From the NCBI GenBank assembly GCA_033220425.1, contig CM065650.1:3224001-3288000 (forward strand): a stretch of DNA of 64,000 nucleotides, written 5' to 3'. Below, in pieces: positions 21,008 through 31,474 of the stretch. The translations under genes and the position numbers were made by a program. Within the stretch, counting starts at the first letter, position 1, and the number at the start of each line of letters is the position of its first letter. Source of the stretch: Lepraria neglecta (Eukaryota; Ascomycota; Lecanoromycetes; Lecanorales; Stereocaulaceae). The notes below the pieces were generated by a model. That model was not told the origin of the DNA. It made no database searches and saw only the letters and a program-made list of their open reading frames with translations.

Positions 21008-23250
21008 CTATCGTCGTGTATTAGCGCTTCCCCGATTTAAAAGAGTGCGTAGCGCGAATACCTGACTTGCAAAAAGGCCAACGAGGGTAGTGCCGGGAGC
21101 AATACTGAATGGCTTCAGTATGGGGTCGCCCGAAGAACTTCCAGATGGCTGAAAGTGGAAGGATCTGCCACGATTTGTCATAATCTATGATGAGCAGCGA
21201 AGGCCAGACGTTAGGTAAACTGCTCCATTGAAAGACAACATTCAGTAGGAGGCGCACTAACCTTGAACGAGCTCAACTTTCCATGTTTATAGAAGCTATA
21301 CACACCTTCTCGATCGATGCGTTCGACACTGGTTGCCAGTGTCGTTATGATCTCTCCGCCCTTACCATCGATAGGAAATCGCATAAATTCTGAGAACTCG
21401 GTGACTCTGCGACGGCCAAGCTTCTTCTGTCCTACAATCCCATCTGTATCATAGTGGAAGTAGATGCTGTCGAGGTCCCCTAAGCGACTGACCGTCACTT
21501 GAGTCAAATGCTGTAGATAGATACCCTTGGGACCCCCAAATAGGATCCAGGACAAAGGTCGGTACCCAGGAGCGGACAGCGCTTCCCCAATGAATGATGC
21601 CTCGTTTAGACAAAGGTCCGTATCTGGGATAGTAGGATACCAGAGCGCGGCATGTTGCAATGATGGCTCTTGTGGTTCTGAAATCTGATCAAGAGGTCGT
21701 GTTGGCTCAGCGACAGCAAGAGTTACCAACTTGTAGCCCTGCAACGTGAAGCAATTAGTATGGGTTCTCAGAATCCACGATAAGCGATTGAACTCACATC
21801 AAAACCGACTTCCAAAGCGGTGATGCACTTAGTACACGCTAGACGCTCTGTGACTGGCGAGCTCCTCGGACGACCGAACCACGGAGATCTTGTGCCATCA
21901 TCGCGAATGACTTGTAGAGCCCGTATACCTCGCGGTCCAACTGCTACAGCGAAGCCTCTGAGGGCTGTGACTTCAAAGAAAAGCTCCTTGCCTTCGGCTC
22001 TGTAGCCGAGCTGTTTGTCATCCTCTCCAACACTGATGAGGCGCAAACCCACAACATAATCAGCCTCTCCAGCTCGAACGACCGAAAAGGCCATCCTGGA
22101 GAGAGCCTTTGGGATGAATGCGTGTACTTTGTCAAAAATTCGGCTGCCCCTCGTTAAATCCCGCGCAGTAGTCAGCGCCTAGCTCTTGCCTTATGTCTCC
22201 TCCGACTCGAACCCATCGTAAGTCAGTATTGTTTATATCTGCAGATGCGTATCTCTGCTTGTCTTCAATACAAAGTCTGAGATATTCCTCGATTATCTGT
22301 ATCAAACTCCAAATTCTCCTCCTGTTTTGCAATCCCGGAGCCGCATGAGTAACACTGGTATGTCGGTATAAGTGTCTCCAATCTTTGCCCTTCTTACCTT
22401 TTCGCATTTCGAAGACAAAGTCGCGCTCACGGCCGGGTACGAATCTAGATGCCCAGAAACTCTGACTCGTCAGAATGCGAGAGAATGACTTTGACGTCAG
22501 ACGCAAGGTCAGAGCGTCAGTCGTTGGTAAAAGGGCTGCTATAGCTTCAAGAATTTCCCATGGGAAACGCATGAAGCAGTCTTTACCTTGACGGGTTGGC
22601 ATCGCGCCGGGCGGGCAGTCCGAAGGCATGACTAGTAGTCGAGAGATACCTGGCACATCATATGGGTTCGCTTGAGCATATTCATGTACCTTCGTGTAGA
22701 CTGTTGGTTCCGTAAGCCGATCTTCCCACGGGTAGTGGCCCTGTTCGTCGATAAGCGCTAGTCCTCCGTAGTCGTGGTCCCAGCACACCCCTTCCCACCA
22801 AAGCGGAAATGGCAATGACTCGCAGATGTTGAAAAGCCGCTCCAAAGGAACGCTCTCGGTATCCAACGCCACTTTTAGGAGGCACCAGCAGGCGTCGTGA
22901 AGCACGAAGCCATGGCGGCCATTGACTGGACTCTGTCGCATGACTGGGACTCTGTCGCTTGCTTCAAGATGATAGTCTCGGTCGTTCCATCGCATACCTT
23001 CGTCCAACGGTGCAAACCATGAGGTACTGCGAGCGTCTTCACGTAGCCCAACCCCGGAAACGTAGACTGCGCCAGACTCCGCATAGACTATTGAGGTTAA
23101 TGGCAGGTCGTGGGCTTTGGCTTCCGGCGAGAACTCACCAATGCGAAATTGTCTCAGCCATGGGTCCTGGCTTGAACATCGATCATGGATGGCAACGCCG
23201 CAGATGATGCAGCAAAAGCTGACAGGACTCATGATGAAAGTCTGGCTCAC
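21008..23250 (-). CDS. F-box protein of the DUF7600-like fungal family, about 701 aa, with one apparent frameshift
   Basis: Exons on the minus strand are 23250-21798, 21738-21262 and 21184-21008. The N-terminal half begins with a Cys-rich start (SFCCIICGVAI), then conserved WWEGVCWDHDYGGL. The F-box is near residues 230-275 (CFMRFPWEILEAIAALLPTT to SQSFWASRF). Such proteins are substrate receptors of SCF ubiquitin ligases. The C-terminal half has HAFIPKALSRMAFSVVRAG and a final block FSIAPGTTLVGLFASQ that I associate, from memory, with DUF7600. The frame breaks once near 22131-22138 in a run of five T (mRNA sense): four T would read PNFDKVHAFIPKAL. Exon 1 is one base over a multiple of three, so removing one base closes the whole gene. 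It is either a sequencing error or a very young pseudogene. Confidence 0.75.
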
Positions 23251-24532
23251 GGCATGACCAAACTTACTTTGGCCTAAGAATTGCGGAAGGCAGCAGGCAG
23301 CACCGCTGCTGAGTCAGCAGCCACGCGAGAAAACTGAACACCCCCGCACTACCGCCACGACGAATCGAGCCCAATCACCAAATTTTAACCGCACACCCGA
23401 TGCGCAGATGCTGATGATGATGGAGACGACATGTGTTATCAGCTCTAATGGAAAAGCATCGAGATGGTCCCATTGGAGAGCAAGTGTATATAGAAGAGTT
23501 CACCCTCTAACAGGCTGCACTGCACTGCCAGCTAGCCCTATAAGGCTGAATTTCAAATATGTATGCTATCGTCGATTTTATTGTAGAAATCAACGAATTT
23601 GCCTCCAAAAAGCTCTTTATCTACTATATAGCCCTACGAGGCTTTCTAAAACGTTACTCTCTTCCTATTGGCTAGTTCTGAAGCTCCCTCGAGCTCTTCT
23701 GCTCTTCGTAGTGATCCTGAGTGATTGCGGCCCTCGATGTGGGTGAATTGCCTGGTAGCTCTTCTTATCCGAGAATAAAATCTATCACGTTTTGAAATCA
23801 CGCCTCGGGTGCGCGGTACGTGGCTTTGCCCTCACGGCTTGCTTGGAAGGAGATTGTATGCGCGGCAAACACTCCTCAGCTAGCTTCTCGAGGGCGAGGG
23901 CGAGGTCGACGAGAAAAAGTGGCGACGACGTCGAGAATATTCATCAACGACCTCGCTCTATTACGCTCCTATTCTCCTACATTTTCCAATTCCTTCTCTA
24001 TTCGTCCTCCTTCTCTGTCTCTGTCAGGGTCTGCTGCTGCAGAGCCCCATGGGTTTATATAGTAATGTGGAAACAGTAGCTGGTAGTCAAAGGTCTGCAT
24101 TAATATAAAGAGTAATCGTTAAGGAGGGAAGCTTTCGCAGGGTGTGCGAAGGCATCAAGTACTCAACTCATTCGCAAATCACCAATATCCTGGCAGTCTC
24201 ACAGCTAGCGACGGTGGCTTAGTATATAACTATAACCTATAGATAGCTCTAGGGTAGAGGGCAAAAAACGTTAATCTAGTAAGTAATTAATCGATTTAGG
24301 ATCTAGTATCGCTACATCCCGAATATCGTTGGATCGAAAATCGCTTTAGCGGAGGTTCACTGTATTGTTTGCATTGTATATTGGATGTTAACCCAGTTAG
24401 TCCACGCTGTCAGGGATCGAATTCATCTAATCTAATCTGATTGGTTATGTATATTTATACGACGGAAATATATTAGATGATATGACATTTTCAACGCCCG
24501 AGATCTCTGAGAGACTCTGATTTCAACTTGCA
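23251..24532. other. Accessory spacer with degraded transposon-like sequence
   Basis: 1.28 kb between the F-box gene start and the end of the Zn2Cys6 gene. The plus strand near 23500 reads AGAAGAGTTCACCCTC, loosely like the end of the inverted-repeat element at 14137. From 23570 to 23740 and from 24230 to 24370 the DNA is AT-rich with few CpA steps, as in RIP. The clearest end is the TIR-like block listed separately. No frame with a recognisable domain is present. Confidence 0.5.
24240..24364. mobile_element. Relic of a Tc1/mariner-type DNA transposon end
   Basis: Read on the minus strand from 24364 the sequence starts TACAGTGAACCTCCGCTAAA and runs into GCGATTTTCGATCC. A TA followed by CAGTGAACCTCCGCT is, from memory, the style of terminal repeat seen on fungal Tc1/mariner (pogo-like) elements. 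No matching partner end and no transposase frame are visible within 2 kb, so only one end seems to remain, in an AT-rich and probably RIP-mutated context. The left boundary given is approximate. Confidence 0.4.
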
Positions 24533-26049
24533 TCACTGTACTACACCAGAGCATCGCTGCAGCAGATGCTTAGTAGCGTCGATAGTTTGCGACAGGCGGT
24601 CAGTCCTGCCCGTCACTGTATCCCACATCGTGTCCGCCAACGCACACCGAGACGCTGATGCAGAACCCGTCGGTACGTCACCACCCGCTCTCATTACGTC
24701 CGCCAGTTGCTCCCACAACTGCGATGACAGCATCGTGAGCATGAGCATGTACATCGACGCCGTTGCCGACGACAGCGGTGTATTGATGTCCACGTGCACC
24801 GGCGGAGAGGCGATGGAGCCTATTTGCAGCTGCGGGAGGATGATAGCCCAGTCCTTGTCTATCTGTGGCGCGAGCGAGTATTCGATGCAACCTTGCATCA
24901 TTTGGAAGATGGATACGTAGATCTCCGTTAGACAGCAATGGTATGACACGACCATGAACATCGTTGCTTCATCCATGTGCGAGAAGGACCCGGATGGCGG
25001 TCCCATGACAGTCCTAGTGACTGGTTGGCCTGCGTGCGAGAGCCGTTGGCTATATGGTACCAGTGATTCCGTGGATCGAGCCCCCGGTTGCTTCGGATCC
25101 ATTGAGGATAAGGTAGCGCTTGTCTCGCATTCTACAATAGAAAGGCATTTCATAACGTCAATAAACTCGGTGGTAAGACGGAAGAGCTCATCAACAGCGA
25201 AAAGCGTCGCTTTCCGTGAGCCGCGTACACTGTTACCGGCGATGCCTGCGGAACTCACACCTACTTTAGCTGTGGATGGGAGTTGCGCAGCGCATTCGTA
25301 GAGCGCGACATTGAGGCTTGCTAGTTTCCGAACAGCAGATGCAGGAGAGGCTGCTAAGCGGTCACTTGTAGCGTGATCCTCGGTTCTTATATAAGAATCG
25401 GATATGCCAGGTGAAGGAAGACTACTCGTATGCTTCATAAAGTTTTCGTTGATAGGTGTGAGATCTGAAACGGCAGAGCCATCATAATCCAGTGGGTTCG
25501 CATTCCTCGGCTCGTAGAAAATACTAGGCCAGTACATATCTTGCATAATGGCAGACTCACCTTGCATGGGGTAGCAAAGGTCTGGATGCATTGTTGCTAT
25601 AAAAAGCATGTTATTTCGACTGGGTTTGACCTGAGACATGAGCAGCAAGACTAACCTTGTGCTTCGGCGATACCTGTCTTTACACTTGGAGAACAAAGCC
25701 AGTCGCTGTCACTCAGATCGGCAATCATCGCATTTGAATCTACGCTCGGCGAGGGTATAGATGCAGACGCGGAAAGCGGCTCAGGCCAGTCACCCTGGGC
25801 ACATTCTGTAGCCTGTTCTGGAGGCTTCAGGGAGGCTCGAGGTGCGCGAGGACCAAATCGGCACGACGTTTTCAATTTGAGACACCGCTCACAGCGGACC
25901 TGTCCTATCTCTTTAACACATCGGAGTTTCTGTGAGTGGCAGCGATTACAGGCCGAGCGAATCTTTGCGGGGAGGTTGTTGGATTCGACTCCGGAAGAGA
26001 CTGGCAACGCCGAAGCCGAAGCTGCGAGTGGGGTCGTGAAGTGATCCAT
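24533..26049 (-). CDS. Zn2Cys6 transcription factor of the AflR type, 485 aa, two exons
   Basis: Exons are 26049-25656 and 25596-24533, separated by a 59-base intron that keeps the frame (AEAQ to ATMHPD). The zinc cluster is Cys34, 37, 44, 53, 56 and 63 (ACNRCHSQKLRC, RCERCLKLKTSC), the C-x2-C-x6-C-x8-C-x2-C-x6-C pattern of AflR-like regulators of secondary-metabolite clusters. A Ser/Pro-rich linker follows, then a helical C-terminal region typical of this group (EATMFMVVSYHCCLTEIYVS, FQMMQGCIEY). It should bind CGG-type half sites in the nucleus. It is divergent from the SDR gene across 268 bases, so that gene is its likeliest nearby target. No polyketide synthase or peptide synthetase lies in the window. 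Confidence 0.88.
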
Positions 26050-26317
26050 GTTAAGGACAAATTGGAGAGATATGGATGGAAGAATAATGATGGAGAGATT
26101 TAAAGATAATGCTTAGAAAGTCAGGGCGTTGTAATCACCGCGCATTTAATTATTACAAACGTGATCGGCGTTTTCCCTGCACGTTCGGCGTTTCGTATGC
26201 GGAGTGGGAGCTTCCCTACCGACACTACCTTACGAGCCTTCGAATATATAACCAGCAGCACTCTTTCTACAATGAAAGGAACGTGTCTCCTACATTCTTA
26301 CCTGGCTGCTAGCGGCA
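26050..26317. promoter_or_regulatory. Divergent promoter between the Zn2Cys6 regulator and the SDR gene
   Basis: A 268-base gap between the two start codons. It contains scattered CGG and CCG trinucleotides (CACCGCG, ATCGGCG, TTCGGCG, TGCGGAG). These are the half-site type bound by Zn2Cys6 proteins, but I cannot show a spaced palindrome by eye. Regulator plus enzyme sharing one promoter suggests co-regulation. This is an inference from layout. Confidence 0.45.
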
Positions 26318-27410
26318 ATGATTTCTCTCTCTGATGTGAAATCTTCCAATTCTCTCATCTCTTCCACCCTTCCCCCCGGCCTCGTCGCCGTCTTCGTGGG
26401 AGCCACCAGCGGGATCGGCGAAATAACGCTCAAGAAATTTGCAGAATATTCACGCCAGCCGCGTGCTTATTTCATCGGCCGTTCTCAAGATGCCGCAGAC
26501 CGCATTGTGGCAGAGTGCAAGGCGCTCAATCCGGCGGGCGAGTATATCTTTATGAAGGCGGATGTGAGCTTGATACGCGTCGTCGACGAGGTGTGCAAGG
26601 AGATCAGTGTAAAAGAGAAGGTTGTAAATATGCTATTCCTTAGCGTGGGAGTTCCGAGCATCGATCGTAGCCGTATGATACACTCAATACACCCAATGCT
26701 ACACAATACCTGTAGAGTCAAGGACACCCTGCTAACGATTGACTATAGAAACACCTGAGCATCTCCATTTACTGGCCGCATTAAACTACTACTCTCGCAT
26801 ACGATTCATTACTAACCTCCTCCCCCTCCTCCAACACGCTCCCTCCCTCCGCCGCATCGTCACCGTGGGAGGAGGCGGCCACGAAGGCCCTCTCGACCCA
26901 ACCGATTTCTCCGCCCTCCGTGTCCCACTTCTTGGGCTACGCGGGCACCTCTCCACGCTGATAAGTCTCGGCCTTGAGGCTGTGGCAAGGACGGCCCCGG
27001 AGGTCAGTTTCGTGCATGACTATCCCGGCACAGTGAAAACTGCGCTGTTGAGCCGCGCGGAAGGCGTGTCCGGCGTGCTTCTAAGGATGTACGTTTCTAT
27101 CCTGGGCCGTTGGGTATGTGTGCCTGTTGAGGAGAGCGGTGAGAGACACTTGTACTTGGCGACAAGTGCGAGGTTTCCGCCTGTGAGAGGCGGGAGTGCT
27201 GCGGTGCGCCTGGGAGCCGGAGTTGGCGTGGCGCTGGGGACGACGGGGGAGACTGGGAGTGGTGTGTATTCGGTGGGGTGGGATTGCGAGAGTACGTCTC
27301 GTGCGGTGCGGGAGCTGTTGGCTGGGTTGAGGGAGAAGGGAATGGTGGAGGAGGTTTGGCGGCATACGGAAGGGGAGTTTAACCGCATTACTGAGCTGGA
27401 TGGAGGCTGA
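26318..27410 (+). CDS. Short-chain dehydrogenase/reductase, 338 aa, two exons
   Basis: Exons 26318-26672 and 26749-27410. The 76-base intron has a GCTAAC branch site and joins SIDRS to QTPEHLHLL. The dinucleotide-binding motif is GATSGIGE at residues 28-35. The active-site region reads LNYYSRIRF: the Tyr is present, but the Lys of the usual Y-x3-K is replaced by Arg. Some fungal SDRs tied to natural-product pathways carry YYSR in this place. A proline-glycine step (DYPGTVKTALLS) follows, as in classical SDRs. It probably oxidises or reduces a small molecule with NAD(P)H in the cytosol. The substrate is unknown, and the Arg could mean altered chemistry. Confidence 0.85.
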
Positions 27411-27952
27411 AACTGTGAATTGTTAATACTTCAAGGAGTTTCCTGTTCAAAGAAAATGCTTGACTCGCCAGTACCTGGTTGACTCCAGAAGTTCCGTATA
27501 GCCCTTCATAGCCCAGCCGCTTCTATTTCATCCGCGAAGACTTCCTTCCTACCGGCAAGATAGCTTCCATGGCTCCCTTCAGACTATAAGAACCCTCTCC
27601 TCGTCGAGATATCAAAAACACAAACAACGGGTTGAGAAGATTTGTCGGTTGGAGATTAGAGTCTCAAGGGGATATAGCATCCTCTTTCAGCCATTCATCA
27701 TAAATCCAAAGTCGCCTATGCAGGTTCGTTGGCAAGGCTTGGCGCTGGTGAATAGTGTGACCCTCGGTTGAACTGGATGTCTAAGCCGAGTGAAATGACT
27801 GTATCACGGATTTATATAGTCCTTGTCGCATGAATGTCTTCAAAGCGGGTACTCGACCTATCTATACGGATCGTCTGCGTGACCTAGACCACAGGAGGAC
27901 AATCATAATTTTGGAGCGAACCACAAGGCCACACCAGCGATCCAAAAGGGGG
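27411..27952. other. Spacer without supported features
   Basis: 540 bases between the SDR stop and the CorA fragment. A short plus-strand frame at 27830-28066 overlaps the fragment and lacks conserved content. I see no repeat or RNA gene. Confidence 0.5.
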
Positions 27953-28350
27953 CTAATTAATCACTTTCCCACCTTCCACCCTACCTACAGCAAACCCAAG
28001 AACTTCCTTTGCGCCAGCTTTCCTGCCATGCTTGGCAATAATGTGAATCCAATTGGGGACAGCTAGCGTTCCAAGAACCACAAAGTTCAGAGCTACAACA
28101 GCTACAAAGAATTGCCAGATGTTCGGATTGCTGTTGCTGCCACTGATCTCGCTTACGTTCATGCCGTAAATACCGCTGATAATTGTAATGGGCGCAAATC
28201 TGCAGCACATGTCAGCCTTGCTGGTGGCAGAAATAGCATATTCGAGACGATTTACGCCAGGGTACGTACACATATGTGAAGGTATTGGTAAAGCGGCCCT
28301 GCTCCCTTTCACGAACCGAAATGGCAATCCCCAATCCTAAGTTCGGGGTG
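27953..28350 (-). pseudogene. C-terminal fragment of a CorA-type divalent-cation transporter
   Basis: The minus strand encodes FAPITIISGIYGMNVSEI, with the YGMN signature that closes the first pore helix in the CorA/Mrs2/Alr1 family, then the second membrane helix (WQFFVAVVALNFVVLGTLAV). A short intron upstream appears to join GRFTNTFTYV to FAPITI. That exon extends only to about 28345. Beyond it the sequence changes to an AT-rich stretch with no similarity, and the large cytosolic N-terminal domain (normally 250-500 residues) is absent. So only the last one or two exons of a magnesium-type transporter remain. I read it as truncated by an insertion or a rearrangement. Confidence 0.6.
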
Positions 28351-28660
28351 TGTATAATATATATATATATATTCGAAGCTATATACCAGCTACTTACGTA
28401 TCCCGACGTAGATAGTCCGTTGAATACTAATATAGTAAGTCTGTTAAAGAATAGGGATAGGATTGGTGAAGAAGGTAGGTTTAGTAAGATTTTAGTATAA
28501 GGAGAAGAGATAGGCTAGAAGTACTAGGTAAGATAGGGTTTCTTAGAGGTAAAGAGGATCAAGAGTAGGGTTTACGACGAAATAAAAAACTATACGAGTC
28601 TTATAATAATTATCTTGGGAGCTACTGTTTGAGTAGTATCCATAAAGTGTCAAGTCGGAG
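28340..28660. repeat. AT-rich, RIP-like relic sequence
   Basis: Opens with a (TA)n-like run at about 28359-28371. It continues with few CpA/TpG steps and many TA and AG steps, quite unlike the flanking coding DNA. That composition matches the mutated Copia interior. No end repeats or protein traces could be identified. It abuts the cut end of the CorA fragment. Confidence 0.5.
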
Positions 28661-28942
28661 GGAATCAGACCGAAGATGCGCGGTCCTTAGACGGCGTGCG
28701 TGTTATACCACAAAGATGACCTCGACCAAGACAGGGCCACAAAGACAACAAGGATTCTAGGCCCCTTCGATACGCGAGCTATATTCACTACAGAACGCTG
28801 AATCACCGTTTTCAGAAACGATCGAATGATGATGGGGCGGTGAACAAGGGGAGGGATATGTAGATTGAACGCTGAAACGCCATAGAATAATTTACATGGA
28901 AATCTTCCAAGTTTCCGTGGCAACGCCTGCCAATGCTTAATG

Positions 28943-31474
28943 TTATACATTATAGGAGGGAAGAGGATCCTCCATCCTAATACCGCTGGCGCCTGTTTCC
29001 CATGCTGCCTTTTCAATGTTACTCTCTACCAAATCTGCATCGACAGCAGCCCTTCGCAAAACCGTCCGAAGAAACTCCGCTAATATGAATAGACCTTCTT
29101 CTTTCTGAACCTCTTCATCACACTGACCCAATTCGTCTAGGCCATGCTCTTCTAGAAGCTGGTTACGTTGCTCGGCAATTATTCCAAAAACCTGAGCGAT
29201 CTTCGCGGCGTTAGCTTGGCGCAGAGGATTCCGGCCACTCCGTCTTGAGCGCCTAGAGGCCATTCGAGCTTCTTTCTCGCCGATCCCCATCTGGGCGACC
29301 TGCAGACTGACCATGCGCGCGGTGTCCTTGTCTGGATATAAGCCGAAGGATTCTTTCATTGCGTAGAGCGCCACAATAGTGCCTTCCAAGTCGGAGGTTA
29401 CACACATACAACGAATGATCTGGTCATACAAATCCTTGCTGAACTCCTGTTGCGCTGTCTCTCGCTCTCCAGGCCGGGTACTGAGCTCGGAAAACCAGTT
29501 CATCATATCGCACATGAGCTCTCTTGGACCTGGAAAGCTGTCGTGGGGATGAATGACCAGGCTTTCGAGATGCGATTTCTCGCAATCCCAGAGACAGGCG
29601 AAGGTCTCCAAATCCGGTTTCTGTTGTGGCCCAAGCATCTCTTTGTATCTTTTGAATGCTGCTTGATGTCCTCCTTTTCGTAGGTCCATATAGAGCAGAT
29701 GGTTGATGAAGTGCGTATTTGGCTTGATCTCAGCCATCGAAAGGCATTCTTGGATGAGCTGTACATTGTCATCTTGAGATCGACGGGCGTAATGCTGGAG
29801 GAGTAGGGCAAAGGTTTCGACCGTCGCCGGTGAGACAGTACGTCGGAGATGTGCAGGAATTCTGATTCCGGAAACGCTCAGAAAGGCTGCGGAGTCGACT
29901 CTAGTGCCTTTTCGACGCCTATTGACGAGGTCGAACCTCTCGTGTACCATAGCCCAAGCCATTTTCTCTGCCGCCTCTCTGTCTCGCGCGGTCCCGGATC
30001 GTAGCCAAGCTCCAATTATGCCATTTAAATGCTTAGCGTCTGGTCTGACGCCTCGCTCGTACATCAGTTCAATGACAGATGCAGCAGCATCGATTTCACC
30101 CATGCCGAGCAGTTTTTTCAACCAGCTTCCAAAGAAAAATTTGTTCTGAAATCTCTTTGGCAGAACAGTCAGGCCTGTCAGAGCGATCTTGTTCAGATCA
30201 TCCACTGTCGCGGCATCTGGCTGTGCATTGCCCATGAAATTGAGTGCTTTGGTGTAGAGTTCAAGAGAGCCTTGATCAGTCTCTTGTCCAGTAAGCATCA
30301 TATCCTTGAAGGCGGCCAGTGCAAAATCTGCATTTCCGGCGTTGAGAAAGCTCAAAGTGATATTGTCGTAGTCTTCCATGGTGATATTAGGACCGACCTG
30401 TGCTTTGAACCGTAGATATAAAACCCAGGCGTGCCTGAACCCGATGTCATCTTTACGCTGCGCCCATGCGTTCAGTATTGGGATCAGTATTCGGGACTCC
30501 TCTTGATGCCCCTTGCGTAGGAAGCTCAACGCGATCTTTTCGGCTTTCTCGGGGTCTCCCTGAGACGCAAACAGTCGGACGCCCAACAGCTCATATTCTT
30601 CAGAAGCCTGTCTATCGTCTCCAAGACTATTCCCCAACTCTTGCCACTGGGCGATGGCCTCACCGTGACGGCTCTCGTGACGTAGTGCTTCAATGTACAG
30701 GAGACTTTCGTAAACATCCAGTTTCCTTCCTGCCTTCAGCATGTCTTCGGACAGCATCACCAGATGTGGGGCCCAAGTCGGATCCTTGGTCAACATGCTC
30801 TGCTGGCTAGCACATAGAACTGTCCATGCCTTTTCCGGTACCAAATGTAGGAAAGGAGGGAGAAAGGCTTTGCACCGAGAGTAGGATTGCCAAAGCTTCT
30901 TCCGTGTGTCTTGGTCGGCAAGATTGGTGGATGCTTTGTAGATGTTCACATTTAAATTCCGAAGGTAGTTGTTTTGTTGCGGCGGCAACTCCCAACGGAT
31001 TTCGAGCTCTCTCTTCTGCGGAAGGTGTTTTTGAAGCTCGCGCTTCATCAGCGCCTTCTCTCTTCCCTTCCGCGCTTCTTCAAGCTCATCTTGTCTTATT
31101 GCTTCCCTGATCCTTTGCTGGTCCTCCTCTGGAAGCTCGGCAAGCATAGGTTCGACCAAGGTCCTCCCGCCACTGGGGTTCTCCATTTCACGTAATTCTG
31201 CATCCAGCTTATCGATCTCGGCCTGAACAGCCCTTGCTTCCTCGTCTACTTCTGCATCGAGGCTGTTCGGATCTACCCGCCGTCGCTTGGATGACCAAGG
31301 GAGTAGTTGCTCGTACCATTTTACTGCCGGCTGGTCTGACTTTTCATCGGGCCTTGGGCCAGTGGAGGTGAAAGGTCTGCGGAGCTGTATAGCTGGCGGA
31401 TTGGCGCACCATGCGCGGTGGATGCCTAGCTGAACATTGTATGGACGAGCTGGTCGCAAACTCAAGCGGAGCAT
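28943..31474 (-). CDS. Mitochondrial pentatricopeptide-repeat-like protein, 843 aa
   Basis: A single uninterrupted exon. The N-terminus is basic and Arg/Ser-rich (MLRLSLRPARPYNVQ), with RRPFTSTG as a likely processing site. A charged coiled coil spans about residues 75-150 (EEARAVQAEIDKLDAELREM, LEEARKGREKALMKRELQ). The rest is a run of helical hairpins, several PPR-like: YESLLYIEALRHESRHGEA, DYDNITLSFLNAGNADFALA, SWLKKLLGMGEIDAAASVI, TFACLWDCEKS. PPR proteins bind organelle RNA and aid processing or translation. Pezizomycotina have a small set of long ones (Cya5- and CIA84-like), but I cannot say which this is. Base composition and length support a functional gene. Confidence 0.8.
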   Translation of the reverse strand: MLRLSLRPARPYNVQLGIHRAWCANPPAIQLRRPFTSTGPRPDEKSDQPAVKWYEQLLPWSSKRRRVDPNSLDAEVDEEARAVQAEIDKLDAELREMENPSGGRTLVEPMLAELPEEDQQRIREAIRQDELEEARKGREKALMKRELQKHLPQKRELEIRWELPPQQNNYLRNLNVNIYKASTNLADQDTRKKLWQSYSRCKAFLPPFLHLVPEKAWTVLCASQQSMLTKDPTWAPHLVMLSEDMLKAGRKLDVYESLLYIEALRHESRHGEAIAQWQELGNSLGDDRQASEEYELLGVRLFASQGDPEKAEKIALSFLRKGHQEESRILIPILNAWAQRKDDIGFRHAWVLYLRFKAQVGPNITMEDYDNITLSFLNAGNADFALAAFKDMMLTGQETDQGSLELYTKALNFMGNAQPDAATVDDLNKIALTGLTVLPKRFQNKFFFGSWLKKLLGMGEIDAAASVIELMYERGVRPDAKHLNGIIGAWLRSGTARDREAAEKMAWAMVHERFDLVNRRRKGTRVDSAAFLSVSGIRIPAHLRRTVSPATVETFALLLQHYARRSQDDNVQLIQECLSMAEIKPNTHFINHLLYMDLRKGGHQAAFKRYKEMLGPQQKPDLETFACLWDCEKSHLESLVIHPHDSFPGPRELMCDMMNWFSELSTRPGERETAQQEFSKDLYDQIIRCMCVTSDLEGTIVALYAMKESFGLYPDKDTARMVSLQVAQMGIGEKEARMASRRSRRSGRNPLRQANAAKIAQVFGIIAEQRNQLLEEHGLDELGQCDEEVQKEEGLFILAEFLRTVLRRAAVDADLVESNIEKAAWETGASGIRMEDPLPSYNV

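Noticed and set aside
20652-21065. 137-codon plus-strand open frame as a gene
   Set aside because: It overlaps the last exon of the F-box gene antisense and has no conserved content.
28359-28375. TA dinucleotide run as a promoter or microsatellite of interest
   Set aside because: It sits in an AT-rich, RIP-like patch and is most simply explained by C-to-T decay.
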